Shown one piece after another: positions 1 through 8,916 of a stretch of DNA of 64,000 nt. The stretch covers positions 186,001 to 250,000 of the forward strand of contig NZ_SBKQ01000002.1 in assembly GCF_004122145.1 (NCBI RefSeq). Direction: 5' to 3'. The notes below the pieces were generated by a model. The model worked only from the letters and a program-made list of their open reading frames with translations. It was not told where the DNA came from and did not search any database. This DNA is from Flavobacterium piscinae (lineage in GTDB: Bacteria; Bacteroidota; Bacteroidia; Flavobacteriales; Flavobacteriaceae). Both the position numbers and the translations under genes were made by a program. Every line of letters begins with the position of its first letter. Within the stretch, counting starts at the first letter, position 1.

Positions 1-744
1 TTAACATACATGGATCCACCACCGGAAAACGGAATCGCTATTAACTTTGGAAACACTGACGCGGGTTCTGGAAACACCAACACCACAGAACCTGTAAAAT
101 CAGAACCAAGAGAGGTTAATGAACAACCGGTTGAAGAATCCACATCAGAACCGACTACACCAAGTAAAGCCTCAGAAAATGTCATAACTGCGGATAACGA
201 AGCGGCCATTGCTTTAAAAAAACAAAAAGAAATAGCCGATGCAAAAGCGAAAGCAGAAGCCATAGCAAAAGCAGCCGAAGAGAAAAAAAAGAAAGAAGAA
301 GCCGATAAAAAAGCAAAATTAGATGCTTTAATTGGTGGTGTTAAAAAATCAGAAGGAAAAACCACAGGAGGAGATGGAACATCCACCACACCGGGTAATC
401 AAGGAAAAATTGACGGCAGCATCTATTCCAACAGCTATTATGGCAGTGGAAAAGGTGTTGGCACCGGAAATGGATCTTGGGGATTAAACGGAAGACGGCT
501 TTCCAGCCCGGGAGCGGTTAAAGCGGACTGTAATGATGAAGGAACAATTGTAGTAGAAGTAAAAGTAAACAAAAACGGAGGGGTAACCAACGCAAAATAC
601 AGTCCGAGTGGCTCAAATACTACGAGTACTTGCCTTAAAGAAGCTGCCATTAAATCAGCCTACAAATACAAATGGAATAACGATGAAAATGCTCCGGATA
701 CTCAAATTGGATTTATCGTTTTTAATTTTAGTAATGGAGAGTAA
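1..744 (+). CDS. tonB: Energy transducer TonB, 5' truncated by window edge
   Basis: The reading frame is open to the first base, so the N-terminal membrane anchor lies outside the window. What remains is a proline/glutamate/lysine-rich periplasmic spacer with an Ala-Lys-Glu coiled stretch (about residues 65-110 of the visible part), a Gly/Ser-rich linker, and a small C-terminal domain (VVEVKVNKNGG, then a conserved Cys and an IGFIVFNF strand) that resembles the TonB C-terminal fold. TonB couples ExbB/ExbD proton-motive energy to outer-membrane TonB-dependent receptors. The following folC gene fits the order seen in flavobacteria. I infer that exbB and exbD lie upstream. Confidence 0.8.
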   Translation, partial: LTYMDPPPENGIAINFGNTDAGSGNTNTTEPVKSEPREVNEQPVEESTSEPTTPSKASENVITADNEAAIALKKQKEIADAKAKAEAIAKAAEEKKKKEEADKKAKLDALIGGVKKSEGKTTGGDGTSTTPGNQGKIDGSIYSNSYYGSGKGVGTGNGSWGLNGRRLSSPGAVKADCNDEGTIVVEVKVNKNGGVTNAKYSPSGSNTTSTCLKEAAIKSAYKYKWNNDENAPDTQIGFIVFNFSNGE

Positions 745-765
745 AAAATTTAATTTACTACCTTT

Positions 766-794
766 AAACCTCACATTTGTGGGGTTTGTTTTTT
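766..794 (+). terminator. Rho-independent terminator after tonB
   Basis: A 9-bp stem (AAACCTCAC pairing with GTGGGGTTT, one G-U pair) with an ATTT loop is followed by a T run. It begins 22 nt after the tonB stop and ends just before the folC start, so folC may depend on read-through or on its own promoter. Confidence 0.75.
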
Positions 795-800
795 AAACCA

Positions 801-2021
801 ATGAATTATCAAGAAACTGTCAATTGGCTTTTCAATCAGCTTCCAATGTACCAAAACCAAGGAGCATCGGCCTATAAACCGAACCTTGACAACACGATTT
901 TATTAGCCAATTATTTAGACAATCCGGAAAAAAAACTCAAAACCATTCATGTTGCTGGAACTAATGGAAAAGGTTCAACTTCTTCCCTACTCGCTTCCGT
1001 TTTACAAGAAGCAGGTTATAAAGTAGGATTATATACATCCCCACATTTAATAGATTACAGAGAACGTATTAAAATAAACGGAAAAGAAATTTCAGAGATC
1101 TTTGTTATCGATTTTGTTTCAAAACACAAATCGTTCTTTGAATATCACCAATTGAGTTTCTTCGAGATGACTGTTGGATTAGCATTTGACTATTTTGTAA
1201 AAGAAAAAGTCGATATTGCAATTATTGAAGTAGGCATGGGGGGCCGATTGGATTCCACTAACATTATCACACCCTTAATTTCAGTAATCACAAACATTGG
1301 TTTAGACCATACTCAATTTCTGGGAAATACATTGGGAGCCATTGCCTTTGAAAAGGCTGGTATTATTAAATCCAAAATCCCAGTAGTGATAGGTGAATAT
1401 ACAGCCGAAACTAAAACTGTATTCAAAAAGAAAGCAACAGAAACAAATTCACAAATTTATTTTGCCTCTGAATTAGTAGAAGATCTTTATCCCACAGCAT
1501 TATTGGGAGATTATCAAATTCAGAATAGAAAAACCGTGATGCAAAGCATTCGCATTTTACAACAGCAAAACGAATTGATCATTTCTGAAGAAAATATAAA
1601 AAATGGATTTTTAAACGTCGTTCAAAATACCGGTTTAGCAGGGAGATGGCAACAATTGGGCGAACACCCTAAAATAATTTGCGATACCGCTCATAACAAA
1701 CACGGACTATCAATTGTGCTTAAACAATTGGAAAAGGAAATATTTGAACAACTTCACATCGTCTTAGGTGTTGTAAACGATAAAGATTTAACTGAAATTT
1801 TACCTTTATTTCCTAAAAATGCGTTGTATTATTTCTGCAGTCCAAAAAATTTACGGGGCTTACATCCAGAAATTCTAAAACAAAAAGCGGATGAATTTGG
1901 ACTTAACGGAAAAGTATACAATTCTGTTTCAGAAGCTTATACGATGGCAAAGGAAAAATCAACTGCAAATGACTTAATTTACGTGGGTGGAAGCACTTTT
2001 GTTGTGGCAGAAATTTTGTAA
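801..2021 (+). CDS. folC: Bifunctional folylpolyglutamate synthase/dihydrofolate synthase
   Basis: This cytoplasmic enzyme of folate biosynthesis adds glutamate to dihydropteroate or folates using ATP. The 406-residue product shows the Mur-ligase-type P-loop (AGTNGKGST, about residues 53-61), the ALA-type segment YTSPHLIDYRERI, the EVGMGGRLDSTN motif and the ITNIGLDHTQFLG motif. The C-terminal ligase domain carries DTAHNKHG. Length is normal for FolC. I chose the ATG at 801. An in-frame TTG at 777 lies inside the terminator hairpin and is an unlikely start. Confidence 0.95.
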   Translation: MNYQETVNWLFNQLPMYQNQGASAYKPNLDNTILLANYLDNPEKKLKTIHVAGTNGKGSTSSLLASVLQEAGYKVGLYTSPHLIDYRERIKINGKEISEIFVIDFVSKHKSFFEYHQLSFFEMTVGLAFDYFVKEKVDIAIIEVGMGGRLDSTNIITPLISVITNIGLDHTQFLGNTLGAIAFEKAGIIKSKIPVVIGEYTAETKTVFKKKATETNSQIYFASELVEDLYPTALLGDYQIQNRKTVMQSIRILQQQNELIISEENIKNGFLNVVQNTGLAGRWQQLGEHPKIICDTAHNKHGLSIVLKQLEKEIFEQLHIVLGVVNDKDLTEILPLFPKNALYYFCSPKNLRGLHPEILKQKADEFGLNGKVYNSVSEAYTMAKEKSTANDLIYVGGSTFVVAEIL

Positions 2022-2037
2022 TTTTTTTTCCTTTTTG

Positions 2038-2068
2038 TTTGCAGATACCAAAAACTGTTCTATATTTG
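2038..2068 (+). promoter_or_regulatory. Bacteroidota sigma-A promoter of tRNA-Val
   Basis: TTTG at 2038-2041 is followed after 19 nt by TATATTTG at 2061-2068. This matches the Bacteroidota consensus (TTTG, 17-23 nt, TAnnTTTG) and lies about 22 nt upstream of the mature tRNA 5' end. Confidence 0.75.
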
Positions 2069-2090
2069 CACTCGCAATCAAGTACTAATC

Positions 2091-2165
2091 GGGCGATTAG
2101 CTCAGCTGGTTCAGAGCACCTCGTTTACACCGAGGGGGTCGGGGGTTCGAACCCCTCATCGCCCA
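2091..2165 (+). tRNA. tRNA-Val (anticodon TAC)
   Basis: The sequence folds as a full cloverleaf: acceptor stem GGGCGAT/ATCGCCC, D arm GCTC/GAGC, anticodon stem CCTCG/CGAGG with loop TTTACAC (anticodon TAC), and T arm GGGGG/CCCTC with TTCGAAC loop. The CCA end is not encoded. The gene borders an integrase gene and is the likely attachment locus of the element that follows. Confidence 0.96.
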
Positions 2166-2188
2166 CACATTTAAAAACAAATGGTTAC

Positions 2189-2223
2189 AAAAGCCGATAA
2201 ATCTTAAGATTTATCGGCTTTTT
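2189..2223 (+). terminator. Terminator of tRNA-Val
   Basis: A perfect 15-bp inverted repeat (AAGCCGATAAATCTT at 2191-2205 and its complement at 2206-2220) is flanked by an A run and a T run. It is a strong hairpin that could work in either direction. Confidence 0.85.
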
Positions 2224-2278
2224 GCTTTGGGACATATACCAAATTATTCATTCAATCTTAATGCGAAAGGGACAAAAT

Positions 2279-2313
2279 CGAGACCCTAAAAATTTCTACA
2301 ATTTTGGGTCTCG
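2279..2313. repeat. Inverted repeat between tRNA and integrase
   Basis: CGAGACCC at 2279-2286 is complementary to GGGTCTCG at 2306-2313. The inner AAAATT/AATTTT bases also pair, around a short loop. No T run follows, so it is not an ordinary terminator. Its place between tRNA and int makes an att-arm or integrase-regulation role possible, but this is only inferred. Confidence 0.55.
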
Positions 2314-2437
2314 CTAAATTCTCTCAAGCACTGTAAATACTGTACTAACAACCTGTTTAATACTGGTTCAAAATATGTACATCTTGTTTGCTAAAAGTTT
2401 AAAAATTAAATTGAATACTAATTAAAAGGTCACCACC

Positions 2438-3673
2438 ATGAAAGCAAAAATCACTGTGCATATTTATGCGAAATCTTCAAAAGCTAACAAAAACGGTCAA
2501 TTACCAATTTATTTCAGGCTAACTGTAAACGGAGAACGTTTTGAATTCAGCACCAAGAAGTTCATTGAAAAATCAAAATGGTCTGCTACACAATCAAAAA
2601 TGAAAGGCAACTCAGAAGAAGCCAGGTCATTAAATAATTATCTGGATTTACTCAAATCAAAGGTTTTTGACATTCAAATGGAATTAATTCATAAGAATGA
2701 AGAACTATTAATAGAAAATTTTAGATCAAGACTGACCGGAACACATGAACGTGAGCGAATGATTATTCCAATTTATCAAAGCCATAATGATAAAATTAAA
2801 GATTTGATTGGGAATGGTTATGCTTATGGAACTTTGGAGCGATTTAAAATTTCCTTGAAACACTTGCAGGAATTCATTCTTTGGAAATACAACGTGAATG
2901 ATATTAGCATCAATAAAATTGACTATGCTTTTGTAACGGAATTCGAATTCTATTTGAGAAGTGTAAAAAAATGCAACAATAATACAGCTGTTAAATATGT
3001 TAGAAACTTTAGAAAAATCATCAAGATATGCCTAGATAATGACTGGCTGGATAAAGACCCAACTACTCGATATGAAGGCAAGATGAAAGAAGTAGAACGA
3101 GATTTTCTAACTGAAGAGGAATTATTGAAAATCTATAATAAAAAGATATCTTCCGAAAGACTGCAATTAGTGAGAGACATTTTCATTTTTTCATGCTATA
3201 CCGGCTTAGCCTATATTGATGTAAAAGGATTGAAAAAGGATCATATTGGTATTGGCATTGATGGGGAGAAGTGGATTTTCAAAAAACGACAAAAAACAGA
3301 TACAAAATCTAAAATTCCAATCTTACCAATAGCTGAAGAAATTATTGAAAAATACAGTAATCACCCTAAATGTTTAAATGATGATAGTATTTTACCAATT
3401 CTAACAAACCAAAAAATGAACGCTTATTTAAAAGAGATTAGCGATTTGTGTGACATACCAAAAGAAATAACCTTCCACATGGCTAGACACACATTTGCAA
3501 CTTCGGTAACATTGACTAATGGTGTCCCTATTGAAACTGTTAGCAGAATGTTAGGACATAAAAATCTTCATACGACTCAACATTACGCAAAAGTTTTAGA
3601 TAGAAAAGTTAGCGAAGATATGAAAGCTTTGAAAGATAAATTTAAATTAAAACAAAAATTAAAGTATCGATAA
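2438..3673 (+). CDS. Tyrosine recombinase/integrase
   Basis: This is a site-specific recombinase of the Bacteroidota tRNA/CTn integrase type. The 411-residue product has an N-terminal arm-binding-like region (to about residue 100), a SAM-like core-binding domain (about 110-215) and a C-terminal catalytic domain. HMARH (His347 onward), MLGHK and the nucleophile Tyr383 (THHYAKV-like context) are all present. The first catalytic Arg, normally in TGLR, is Ala here (TGLAYIDV, about residues 252-259). Loss of this residue is known in the IntDOT group, so the enzyme is probably active. No integron-type integrase insertion is visible in it. It likely catalyses integration next to the tRNA-Val gene. 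Confidence 0.9.
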   Translation: MKAKITVHIYAKSSKANKNGQLPIYFRLTVNGERFEFSTKKFIEKSKWSATQSKMKGNSEEARSLNNYLDLLKSKVFDIQMELIHKNEELLIENFRSRLTGTHERERMIIPIYQSHNDKIKDLIGNGYAYGTLERFKISLKHLQEFILWKYNVNDISINKIDYAFVTEFEFYLRSVKKCNNNTAVKYVRNFRKIIKICLDNDWLDKDPTTRYEGKMKEVERDFLTEEELLKIYNKKISSERLQLVRDIFIFSCYTGLAYIDVKGLKKDHIGIGIDGEKWIFKKRQKTDTKSKIPILPIAEEIIEKYSNHPKCLNDDSILPILTNQKMNAYLKEISDLCDIPKEITFHMARHTFATSVTLTNGVPIETVSRMLGHKNLHTTQHYAKVLDRKVSEDMKALKDKFKLKQKLKYR

Positions 3674-3889
3674 TCAATCTTTTAATTAAAAAATAACTCT
3701 CGTAAGAAATTGCCTTATTACGATAAAAAATGTAAAATAACGCTTTATTAAAACTGTAGGTTATAGAATGAACTGTTAATTTTATAATATATATTAATTT
3801 ATAATTAAATTAGATAAATGTTAATTTATATTTAAAACTATTAATTTTTTTTGGACTATTTTGTAGTTATTTAGATTTTTGAAATAAAA

Positions 3890-4936
3890 ATGCTTTTAGA
3901 CAGACCTGGAATTTTTATTTTATTTAGCAGTACTTTAATTTCATCTATATTCTTGTGTATTTATTTACTTTTTAAAAAAGGAATAAATAAAAGTTTGAAG
4001 TTATTTCTCTTTGCGATTTTATTTTTTTGTTTAGATAATCTAAGACAATTTTTATACATATATGGTACAAAATTAGATTTTAAGCCACATATAATACATT
4101 ATTTTCATTTTACTTTATTAGTTCCAGTTCTAATTTTATTATCAATTGATTCAAAAATTGAAAAACGTAAAATCTTTTTATATGCTTTACCTTTTCTATT
4201 TGAATTTTTACTTTCATTTTTAATATTAAACAATGTTATTAATTACAATTCATATATAAATTGGTTTGCTCCTATTACAATTGATTTGACATTCTTTTTA
4301 TTTATGATTTATATCTACTCTAAATACAAGAAAGTTTTAAACAATTCTTATGCATTAAAAATTATTATAACATTTCTTCTATTATCTCTTTTAACATCTT
4401 TTCTTAGAATATTTGAATTTATAGCAATAATTTCAAATTTTGAGTATTTTACAATTGCCTTTTATTTTGAATTAACTTTCAATTTTTTTGTCTTATTAAT
4501 AATTACTTTCTATATAACTTCATATATAATAGAAAATCAAATAAAAATTAAAAAGAATAGTAATCAAATTAACCAAGTTAAAAAATATGATACTTTTTTT
4601 GACGATTCAGATATTCTAAATCTAATTGAAACTGAAGAAAAATTTTTAGACCCAGAATTAACTATTGAAAAACTTGCTGTAAGTTATAACATTGATTCAA
4701 AAACACTTTCAAATTTGATTCGTAAAAAACATGATTTAAATTTTAATGGTTATATTAATAAATTGCGAATAGATTTCTTTTTAAAATTAATAAGAAATGG
4801 AGAACATAATAAATTGACAATTTTTGCAATTGCAGAAAAGTCTGGATTTAAATCAAAATCTACTTTTAATAGGGTCTTTAAAGAGTATTACAATCAAACA
4901 CCTAAAGAATATATTTCTGAAAATATAAAGTATTAA
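3890..4936 (+). CDS. Membrane-anchored AraC-family regulator
   Basis: The first 225 residues form six or seven hydrophobic segments. A short charged linker follows, then a C-terminal AraC-type double helix-turn-helix (about residues 250-345: ELTIEKLAVSYNI, then IAEKSGFKSKSTFNRVFKEYY and the terminal TPKEY motif). It is a one-component regulator with a membrane sensor domain and cytoplasmic DNA-binding domain. The ligand cannot be read from sequence. It sits directly upstream of a run of secreted-protein genes that it may control. The spacer before it (3674-3889) is very A+T rich; apart from a short TCGTAA/TTACGA hairpin I see nothing in it. Confidence 0.85.
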   Translation: MLLDRPGIFILFSSTLISSIFLCIYLLFKKGINKSLKLFLFAILFFCLDNLRQFLYIYGTKLDFKPHIIHYFHFTLLVPVLILLSIDSKIEKRKIFLYALPFLFEFLLSFLILNNVINYNSYINWFAPITIDLTFFLFMIYIYSKYKKVLNNSYALKIIITFLLLSLLTSFLRIFEFIAIISNFEYFTIAFYFELTFNFFVLLIITFYITSYIIENQIKIKKNSNQINQVKKYDTFFDDSDILNLIETEEKFLDPELTIEKLAVSYNIDSKTLSNLIRKKHDLNFNGYINKLRIDFFLKLIRNGEHNKLTIFAIAEKSGFKSKSTFNRVFKEYYNQTPKEYISENIKY

Positions 4937-5026
4937 GTATCAAAAAAAAAAAATGATACTTATTATTTTAAAATTGAAAAGGAGATTATATTGATTATTA
5001 TAAAATTTGCATAAATCAATTTAATC

Positions 5027-6022
5027 ATGAAAAAACACTTTTTATTTATCTTACTTGCTACAAATTCTTTTTTTGCTCAAACCCAACTTCAAGCTTTAGA
5101 TATAGCAATACTATTAAATCAAACTGATGCACCAGACGACTTCGCATTTGTAACTTTTGTTGATATAGCTCCTAATACTGTAATTTATTTTACAGATTGT
5201 GGTGCAGATTCTTCAGGCTTTGCTAATCCATGTGTTGAAGGAGCTTTGAAATATACAGTTCCAAGTAGCGGTTTAACTATGGGACAGATTATTAAATATT
5301 CTGATAATCTATCTAATTTTGTTGCCTATAATGATTCTAGGATAACCGGTTCATTTGCAACAAGTACAGCCGGAGACCAAATAATAGCTTTTCAGGATTC
5401 TAATTCGGCAATTGGTTCTAGTAATGCTGCAAATAATCCATTGTTTTTATTTGCATCAAGCACAGCATCTACAGTTTTTAGTGGTGATAAAAATAATAAT
5501 AATGAAACTGGGTTACCATTAGGGCTTACTGAAACAGGACTTCCAAGAAGTGCCATGGGATTGGGTGTTAGCAATTTACCAAGCGACGAATTTGACAATG
5601 CAGTTTATATAGGTCCTTATTCTTTTAGTACCATTGCGGAAGCTAAAAGTACAATTACAAATCCTATAAATTATTTTCAAAACAATAATATTACTGAAAC
5701 AGCTTACATGGATGCTTTTAATAATATTCCACTAACAATAACTATTGGAAGTTTAAGTTCTCAACAGTTTGACAAATATAATTTTAGAGTTTATCCTAAC
5801 CCAGCCAAAAATTCTATTAATTTTGAGAATACTTCAGAAGTAATTATCGATAAAATTGAAATTTTTGATGTTAATGGCAAATTAGTTGAATCCTATAATA
5901 ATTATAATAAATCTTACCTATTAAATAAAATAGAAATAAGTGACTTAAATTCAGGTTTTTATTTCTTAAAAATTTATGTTGAAAACAAAATTATTGATAA
6001 AAAAATTCAAATAATTAATTAA
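5027..6022 (+). CDS. Secreted protein with T9SS type A sorting domain
   Basis: A signal peptide (residues 1-18, ending FFAQ) precedes a domain of about 230 residues with the pattern DFAFVTFVDIAPNTVIYFTD. Similar sequence is known in secreted bacterial proteins of unclear function. The last 80 residues are a T9SS type A sorting domain (FRVYPNPAKNSINF, IEIFDVNGKLVES, LNSGFYFLKI, KKIQIIN). The protein is therefore likely exported across the outer membrane and attached to the surface or released. Only 10 nt separate it from the lipoprotein gene downstream. The enzymatic or binding role is unknown. Confidence 0.8.
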   Translation: MKKHFLFILLATNSFFAQTQLQALDIAILLNQTDAPDDFAFVTFVDIAPNTVIYFTDCGADSSGFANPCVEGALKYTVPSSGLTMGQIIKYSDNLSNFVAYNDSRITGSFATSTAGDQIIAFQDSNSAIGSSNAANNPLFLFASSTASTVFSGDKNNNNETGLPLGLTETGLPRSAMGLGVSNLPSDEFDNAVYIGPYSFSTIAEAKSTITNPINYFQNNNITETAYMDAFNNIPLTITIGSLSSQQFDKYNFRVYPNPAKNSINFENTSEVIIDKIEIFDVNGKLVESYNNYNKSYLLNKIEISDLNSGFYFLKIYVENKIIDKKIQIIN

Positions 6023-6032
6023 AAAAAATATT

Positions 6033-6446
6033 ATGAAAAAAATTCTATTAAATTCATTTGTTTTAATTGCAACAATATTAATTATAAGTTGTAATTCTGA
6101 AGAAAATAATAATAACCCTAATAATGAGTTATTAGGAACTTGGAATCTGTATAGAACTACTGGAATGATTCCCAATGTACCTGTTTTTAATAATGGTCAA
6201 GTTATTTGGGTTTTTAACAGTAACAACACAGTAGATATAACTAATACAATAGTATCTACAGATCCTAACTATATTTACACTCTATTGCCTACAGGAAATT
6301 ACAGTTATTCCATTGATATTTCAAATGGAAATTTATTAACTGTAAATGGACAAAATATTGGAAAAGTTGATATAAACGGTAACATAATGTTATTAAATGA
6401 TAACGTTGAGTTAGATGGCTTTTTAACTGAGTTTCATAAGAACTAG
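6033..6446 (+). CDS. Lipocalin-like lipoprotein
   Basis: A type II signal peptide ends in the lipobox ILIISC (Cys20), followed by an Asn/Glu-rich linker. The remainder starts with LLGTWNLYR, the opening of the lipocalin-like folds common in flavobacterial lipoproteins, and continues as alternating beta strands. The product is 137 residues. It follows the T9SS cargo gene closely and may be cotranscribed with it. Ligand unknown; the fold call rests mainly on the opening motif. Confidence 0.65.
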   Translation: MKKILLNSFVLIATILIISCNSEENNNNPNNELLGTWNLYRTTGMIPNVPVFNNGQVIWVFNSNNTVDITNTIVSTDPNYIYTLLPTGNYSYSIDISNGNLLTVNGQNIGKVDINGNIMLLNDNVELDGFLTEFHKN

Positions 6447-6485
6447 TTTTAAAATTAATAGGTAAGATATTTAATTTTATATTTT

Positions 6486-7424
6486 ATGAGAATATTCTTT
6501 TTTATAATATTTTTCAATTTTTCTTTTAGTTCTTATACTAACAATATACATAGGACAGATATAGATAATTTTTGGAAAACAGTAGATTTACTTAAAAATG
6601 CTGAAAATTATTCAGATAGTCTAAAAGTTATTGAAGATAATTATATAAATAAGGGGACATCACAATTGCAAAAGTTTTTTATTGAAAAAAAAATATTACC
6701 AAGTGAATTATTAAAGTCATTAAAAAATAAACCCTTATTTTGGGAATCTATAAGAAGAAAGACAACCAATTTAGATAAGTATTTTTATGAATTAGATAAA
6801 CTATTTGAATCCTATAGTTCTAAAATATCTAATTTCAAACAGCCAAATATATATTTTATTATTGGTCCATTAAGGACAGGTGGTACAGTAATCAATGGTG
6901 AAATCGTTATTGCTACTGAAATGGTAATAATAGATGAAGAAGTTGTAAAGAGTGAAATAGATTCGAATTTATTATCCATAGTTAGTGGAAATATACTTAT
7001 TGACTTAATATCTCATGAAATTGTTCATACTTTACAAAAAGGAAAGTTAAACAGTCTGTCAGATTTTGTTATAAACGAAGGAGTAGCTGATTTTATAAGT
7101 ATAAAAATAATTGGGAGTAAAAACCTAAACCCTTCAACTTACAATTATGGATATGAAAATGATTGTTATTTAAAGAATAAATTTATCATTGCCTGTAATA
7201 ATAAAAGTAAATCATTAAAAGATTGGCTATTTAACAGAAATTCTTTGTTAGAAATCCCACCAGATATTGGATATTATATTGGCTTTAGAATAGCTGAAGA
7301 TTATTATTTAGAAAGCACCAATAAAGAGGAAGCAATAAAAAATCTGTTAAACAGAAAAACTTATAAATATATATATAAAAACAGTAACTATTTATTCACT
7401 AAATGTAATTACGATGAAGGATAA
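6486..7424 (+). CDS. Secreted HExxH putative zinc metalloprotease
   Basis: An N-terminal hydrophobic signal is followed by an alpha-helical region and a zinc-binding motif HEIVH (His177, Glu178, His181). EGVADF follows with Glu198, 17 residues after the second His, which fits a gluzincin-like third ligand. This resembles putative periplasmic Zn-dependent proteases of the DUF2268 type. The 3' end overlaps the next gene by 11 nt, which suggests translational coupling. Substrate unknown. Confidence 0.7.
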   Translation: MRIFFFIIFFNFSFSSYTNNIHRTDIDNFWKTVDLLKNAENYSDSLKVIEDNYINKGTSQLQKFFIEKKILPSELLKSLKNKPLFWESIRRKTTNLDKYFYELDKLFESYSSKISNFKQPNIYFIIGPLRTGGTVINGEIVIATEMVIIDEEVVKSEIDSNLLSIVSGNILIDLISHEIVHTLQKGKLNSLSDFVINEGVADFISIKIIGSKNLNPSTYNYGYENDCYLKNKFIIACNNKSKSLKDWLFNRNSLLEIPPDIGYYIGFRIAEDYYLESTNKEEAIKNLLNRKTYKYIYKNSNYLFTKCNYDEG

Positions 7425-7827
7425 ACTAAGTATTTTGTTAAGTATTATGTTATTTATGGCTTTAACTACATCATGTGAAAGGCCAAATTGTAAAACAGAT
7501 AATATTATATTTAAGAATTTTAATCCCGAAGATATTGAGTACAAAAATGAACTTTTGAAACAAATAGAAAATTCTAATGAGGATGAAATTAGATTTTGGT
7601 TAAAAAAAATTGACCAAAATAATATAGAATTTTATATACAAGATGATAAGGATTTATGTGCTTGTCTTTCTGGAGAAATTGAAGAGAAATCAAAATTTAG
7701 AAACATTATTGAAAATGAAGGGAAAGGTTATATTGGTAGTGAATTTATCGGTTTGGAATATCACACTATTAAAAATGAAAATAACTTAAGTTTTTTTGTA
7801 GAAAATTATAGTTTTATCTCAGATTAA
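7414..7827 (+). CDS. Hypothetical lipoprotein
   Basis: A signal peptide with lipobox TTSC (Cys21) precedes a 116-residue acidic, hydrophilic domain with two further Cys pairs (CERPNC near the N terminus and CAC in the middle). I do not recognise a family. The 11-nt overlap with the metalloprotease gene suggests that the two products are made together, possibly as protease and partner or inhibitor. That pairing is only inferred. Confidence 0.6.
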   Translation: MKDKLSILLSIMLFMALTTSCERPNCKTDNIIFKNFNPEDIEYKNELLKQIENSNEDEIRFWLKKIDQNNIEFYIQDDKDLCACLSGEIEEKSKFRNIIENEGKGYIGSEFIGLEYHTIKNENNLSFFVENYSFISD

Positions 7828-7842
7828 TTTAAACTTTAATAT

Positions 7843-8490
7843 ATGATTAAAGTACTTTTTTTATTAATTATTGTTTTTCTTTATTGTCATTCTGTAAACA
7901 ATATTTTTAAAGAACTTAAATATATTCTAGCAATTTCAATATTTATTTTTTTACAAATCATTTTATCTCTTTTAAATTTTTATTCAAATCTTGAATTCAT
8001 ACAATTAAAAATGATTCTGACATTATTGGTGCCAACTTTAATCATTATATTTCATTTTCAACATAACAAAAATTCATTTATTAAAATTAGCTATAAAAAT
8101 TTAACATTAATCCATTTTGTACGAATTCCGATTGAATTTATTTTATATCACAACTATAAAGAAAAATTGATTCCAAAAATTATGACTTTTGAAGGATTAA
8201 ATTTTGATTTGTTTTTTGCATTAACAACTTTATTAATTTACTATTTACTAAATAAAAATATTATACATAAAAAGATACTTTTAGCTTGGAATATATTTGG
8301 TTTAATATTTGTCTTAAATATAGTAATAATTGCAGTTTTATCTACTCCTACTCCTATTCAGAAATTTGGTTTTAATCAACCTAATTTAATGATATTTAAT
8401 TTTCCATATATTCTTCTTCCTAGCTTTATAGTGCCTATAGTTATTTATTCTCATATTATATCAATTTTAAAAATTAAACACAAAATTTAA
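7843..8490 (+). CDS. Conserved polytopic membrane protein
   Basis: About six hydrophobic segments span 215 residues. Motifs such as IHFVRIPIEFILY, MTFEGLNFD and a late P-rich loop (STPTPIQKFGFNQPN) recur in a membrane protein family of Bacteroidota without assigned function. It is followed after 1 nt by another small membrane protein gene and sits 15 nt after the lipoprotein, so it appears to belong to the same transcription unit. Function unknown. Confidence 0.65.
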   Translation: MIKVLFLLIIVFLYCHSVNNIFKELKYILAISIFIFLQIILSLLNFYSNLEFIQLKMILTLLVPTLIIIFHFQHNKNSFIKISYKNLTLIHFVRIPIEFILYHNYKEKLIPKIMTFEGLNFDLFFALTTLLIYYLLNKNIIHKKILLAWNIFGLIFVLNIVIIAVLSTPTPIQKFGFNQPNLMIFNFPYILLPSFIVPIVIYSHIISILKIKHKI

Positions 8491-8491
8491 A

Positions 8492-8806
8492 GTGATGTTT
8501 AAAAAGTATAAAATTAATATAACAAAAGCTATTTTGCTATTATTTTATATATGTATGATGATAGAAAATGGCTATATAATTTTAGCAGACATTATAACTT
8601 TAGTAATTATATTCTCAACAATAGTTTACAGAAACTTAATATGGAATTTAATTATTTATCTTTTTGTATTTATTAATTTTTTATCTTTTATTTTAAATGA
8701 AGATATTAGAAATACTAAAATTTTTGCAATAAAACTTTGTCTTTTTATTATTTCTATTTTTCTTTTTTTGTATCAATTTGCTATCATAAAAAATACTAAA
8801 CGTTAA
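8492..8806 (+). CDS. Small hypothetical membrane protein
   Basis: The 104-residue protein consists almost entirely of three to four hydrophobic helices with short basic ends (MMFKKYK at the N terminus, KNTKR at the C terminus). It begins one nucleotide after the previous membrane-protein stop. No family is recognised. It is likely an inner-membrane protein and possibly a partner of the upstream polytopic protein. Confidence 0.5.
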   Translation: MMFKKYKINITKAILLLFYICMMIENGYIILADIITLVIIFSTIVYRNLIWNLIIYLFVFINFLSFILNEDIRNTKIFAIKLCLFIISIFLFLYQFAIIKNTKR

Positions 8807-8851
8807 CAATTTTTCATAAAAATAAATAGTAGCAAAAAAAGAAAATAATAC

Positions 8852-8910
8852 TTTTTCGTGTAAAAATTATAATAAACATCGATTAATGAAAATTAATTTT
8901 ACACGAAAAA
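8852..8910. promoter_or_regulatory. Perfect 14-bp inverted repeat upstream of secreted protease
   Basis: TTTTTCGTGTAAAA at 8852-8865 is exactly complementary to TTTTACACGAAAAA at 8897-8910, with 31 nt between. The second arm ends 6 nt before the protease ATG. It may be an operator or a 5' UTR hairpin that would hide the start region. Confidence 0.55.
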
Positions 8911-8916
8911 AACATC

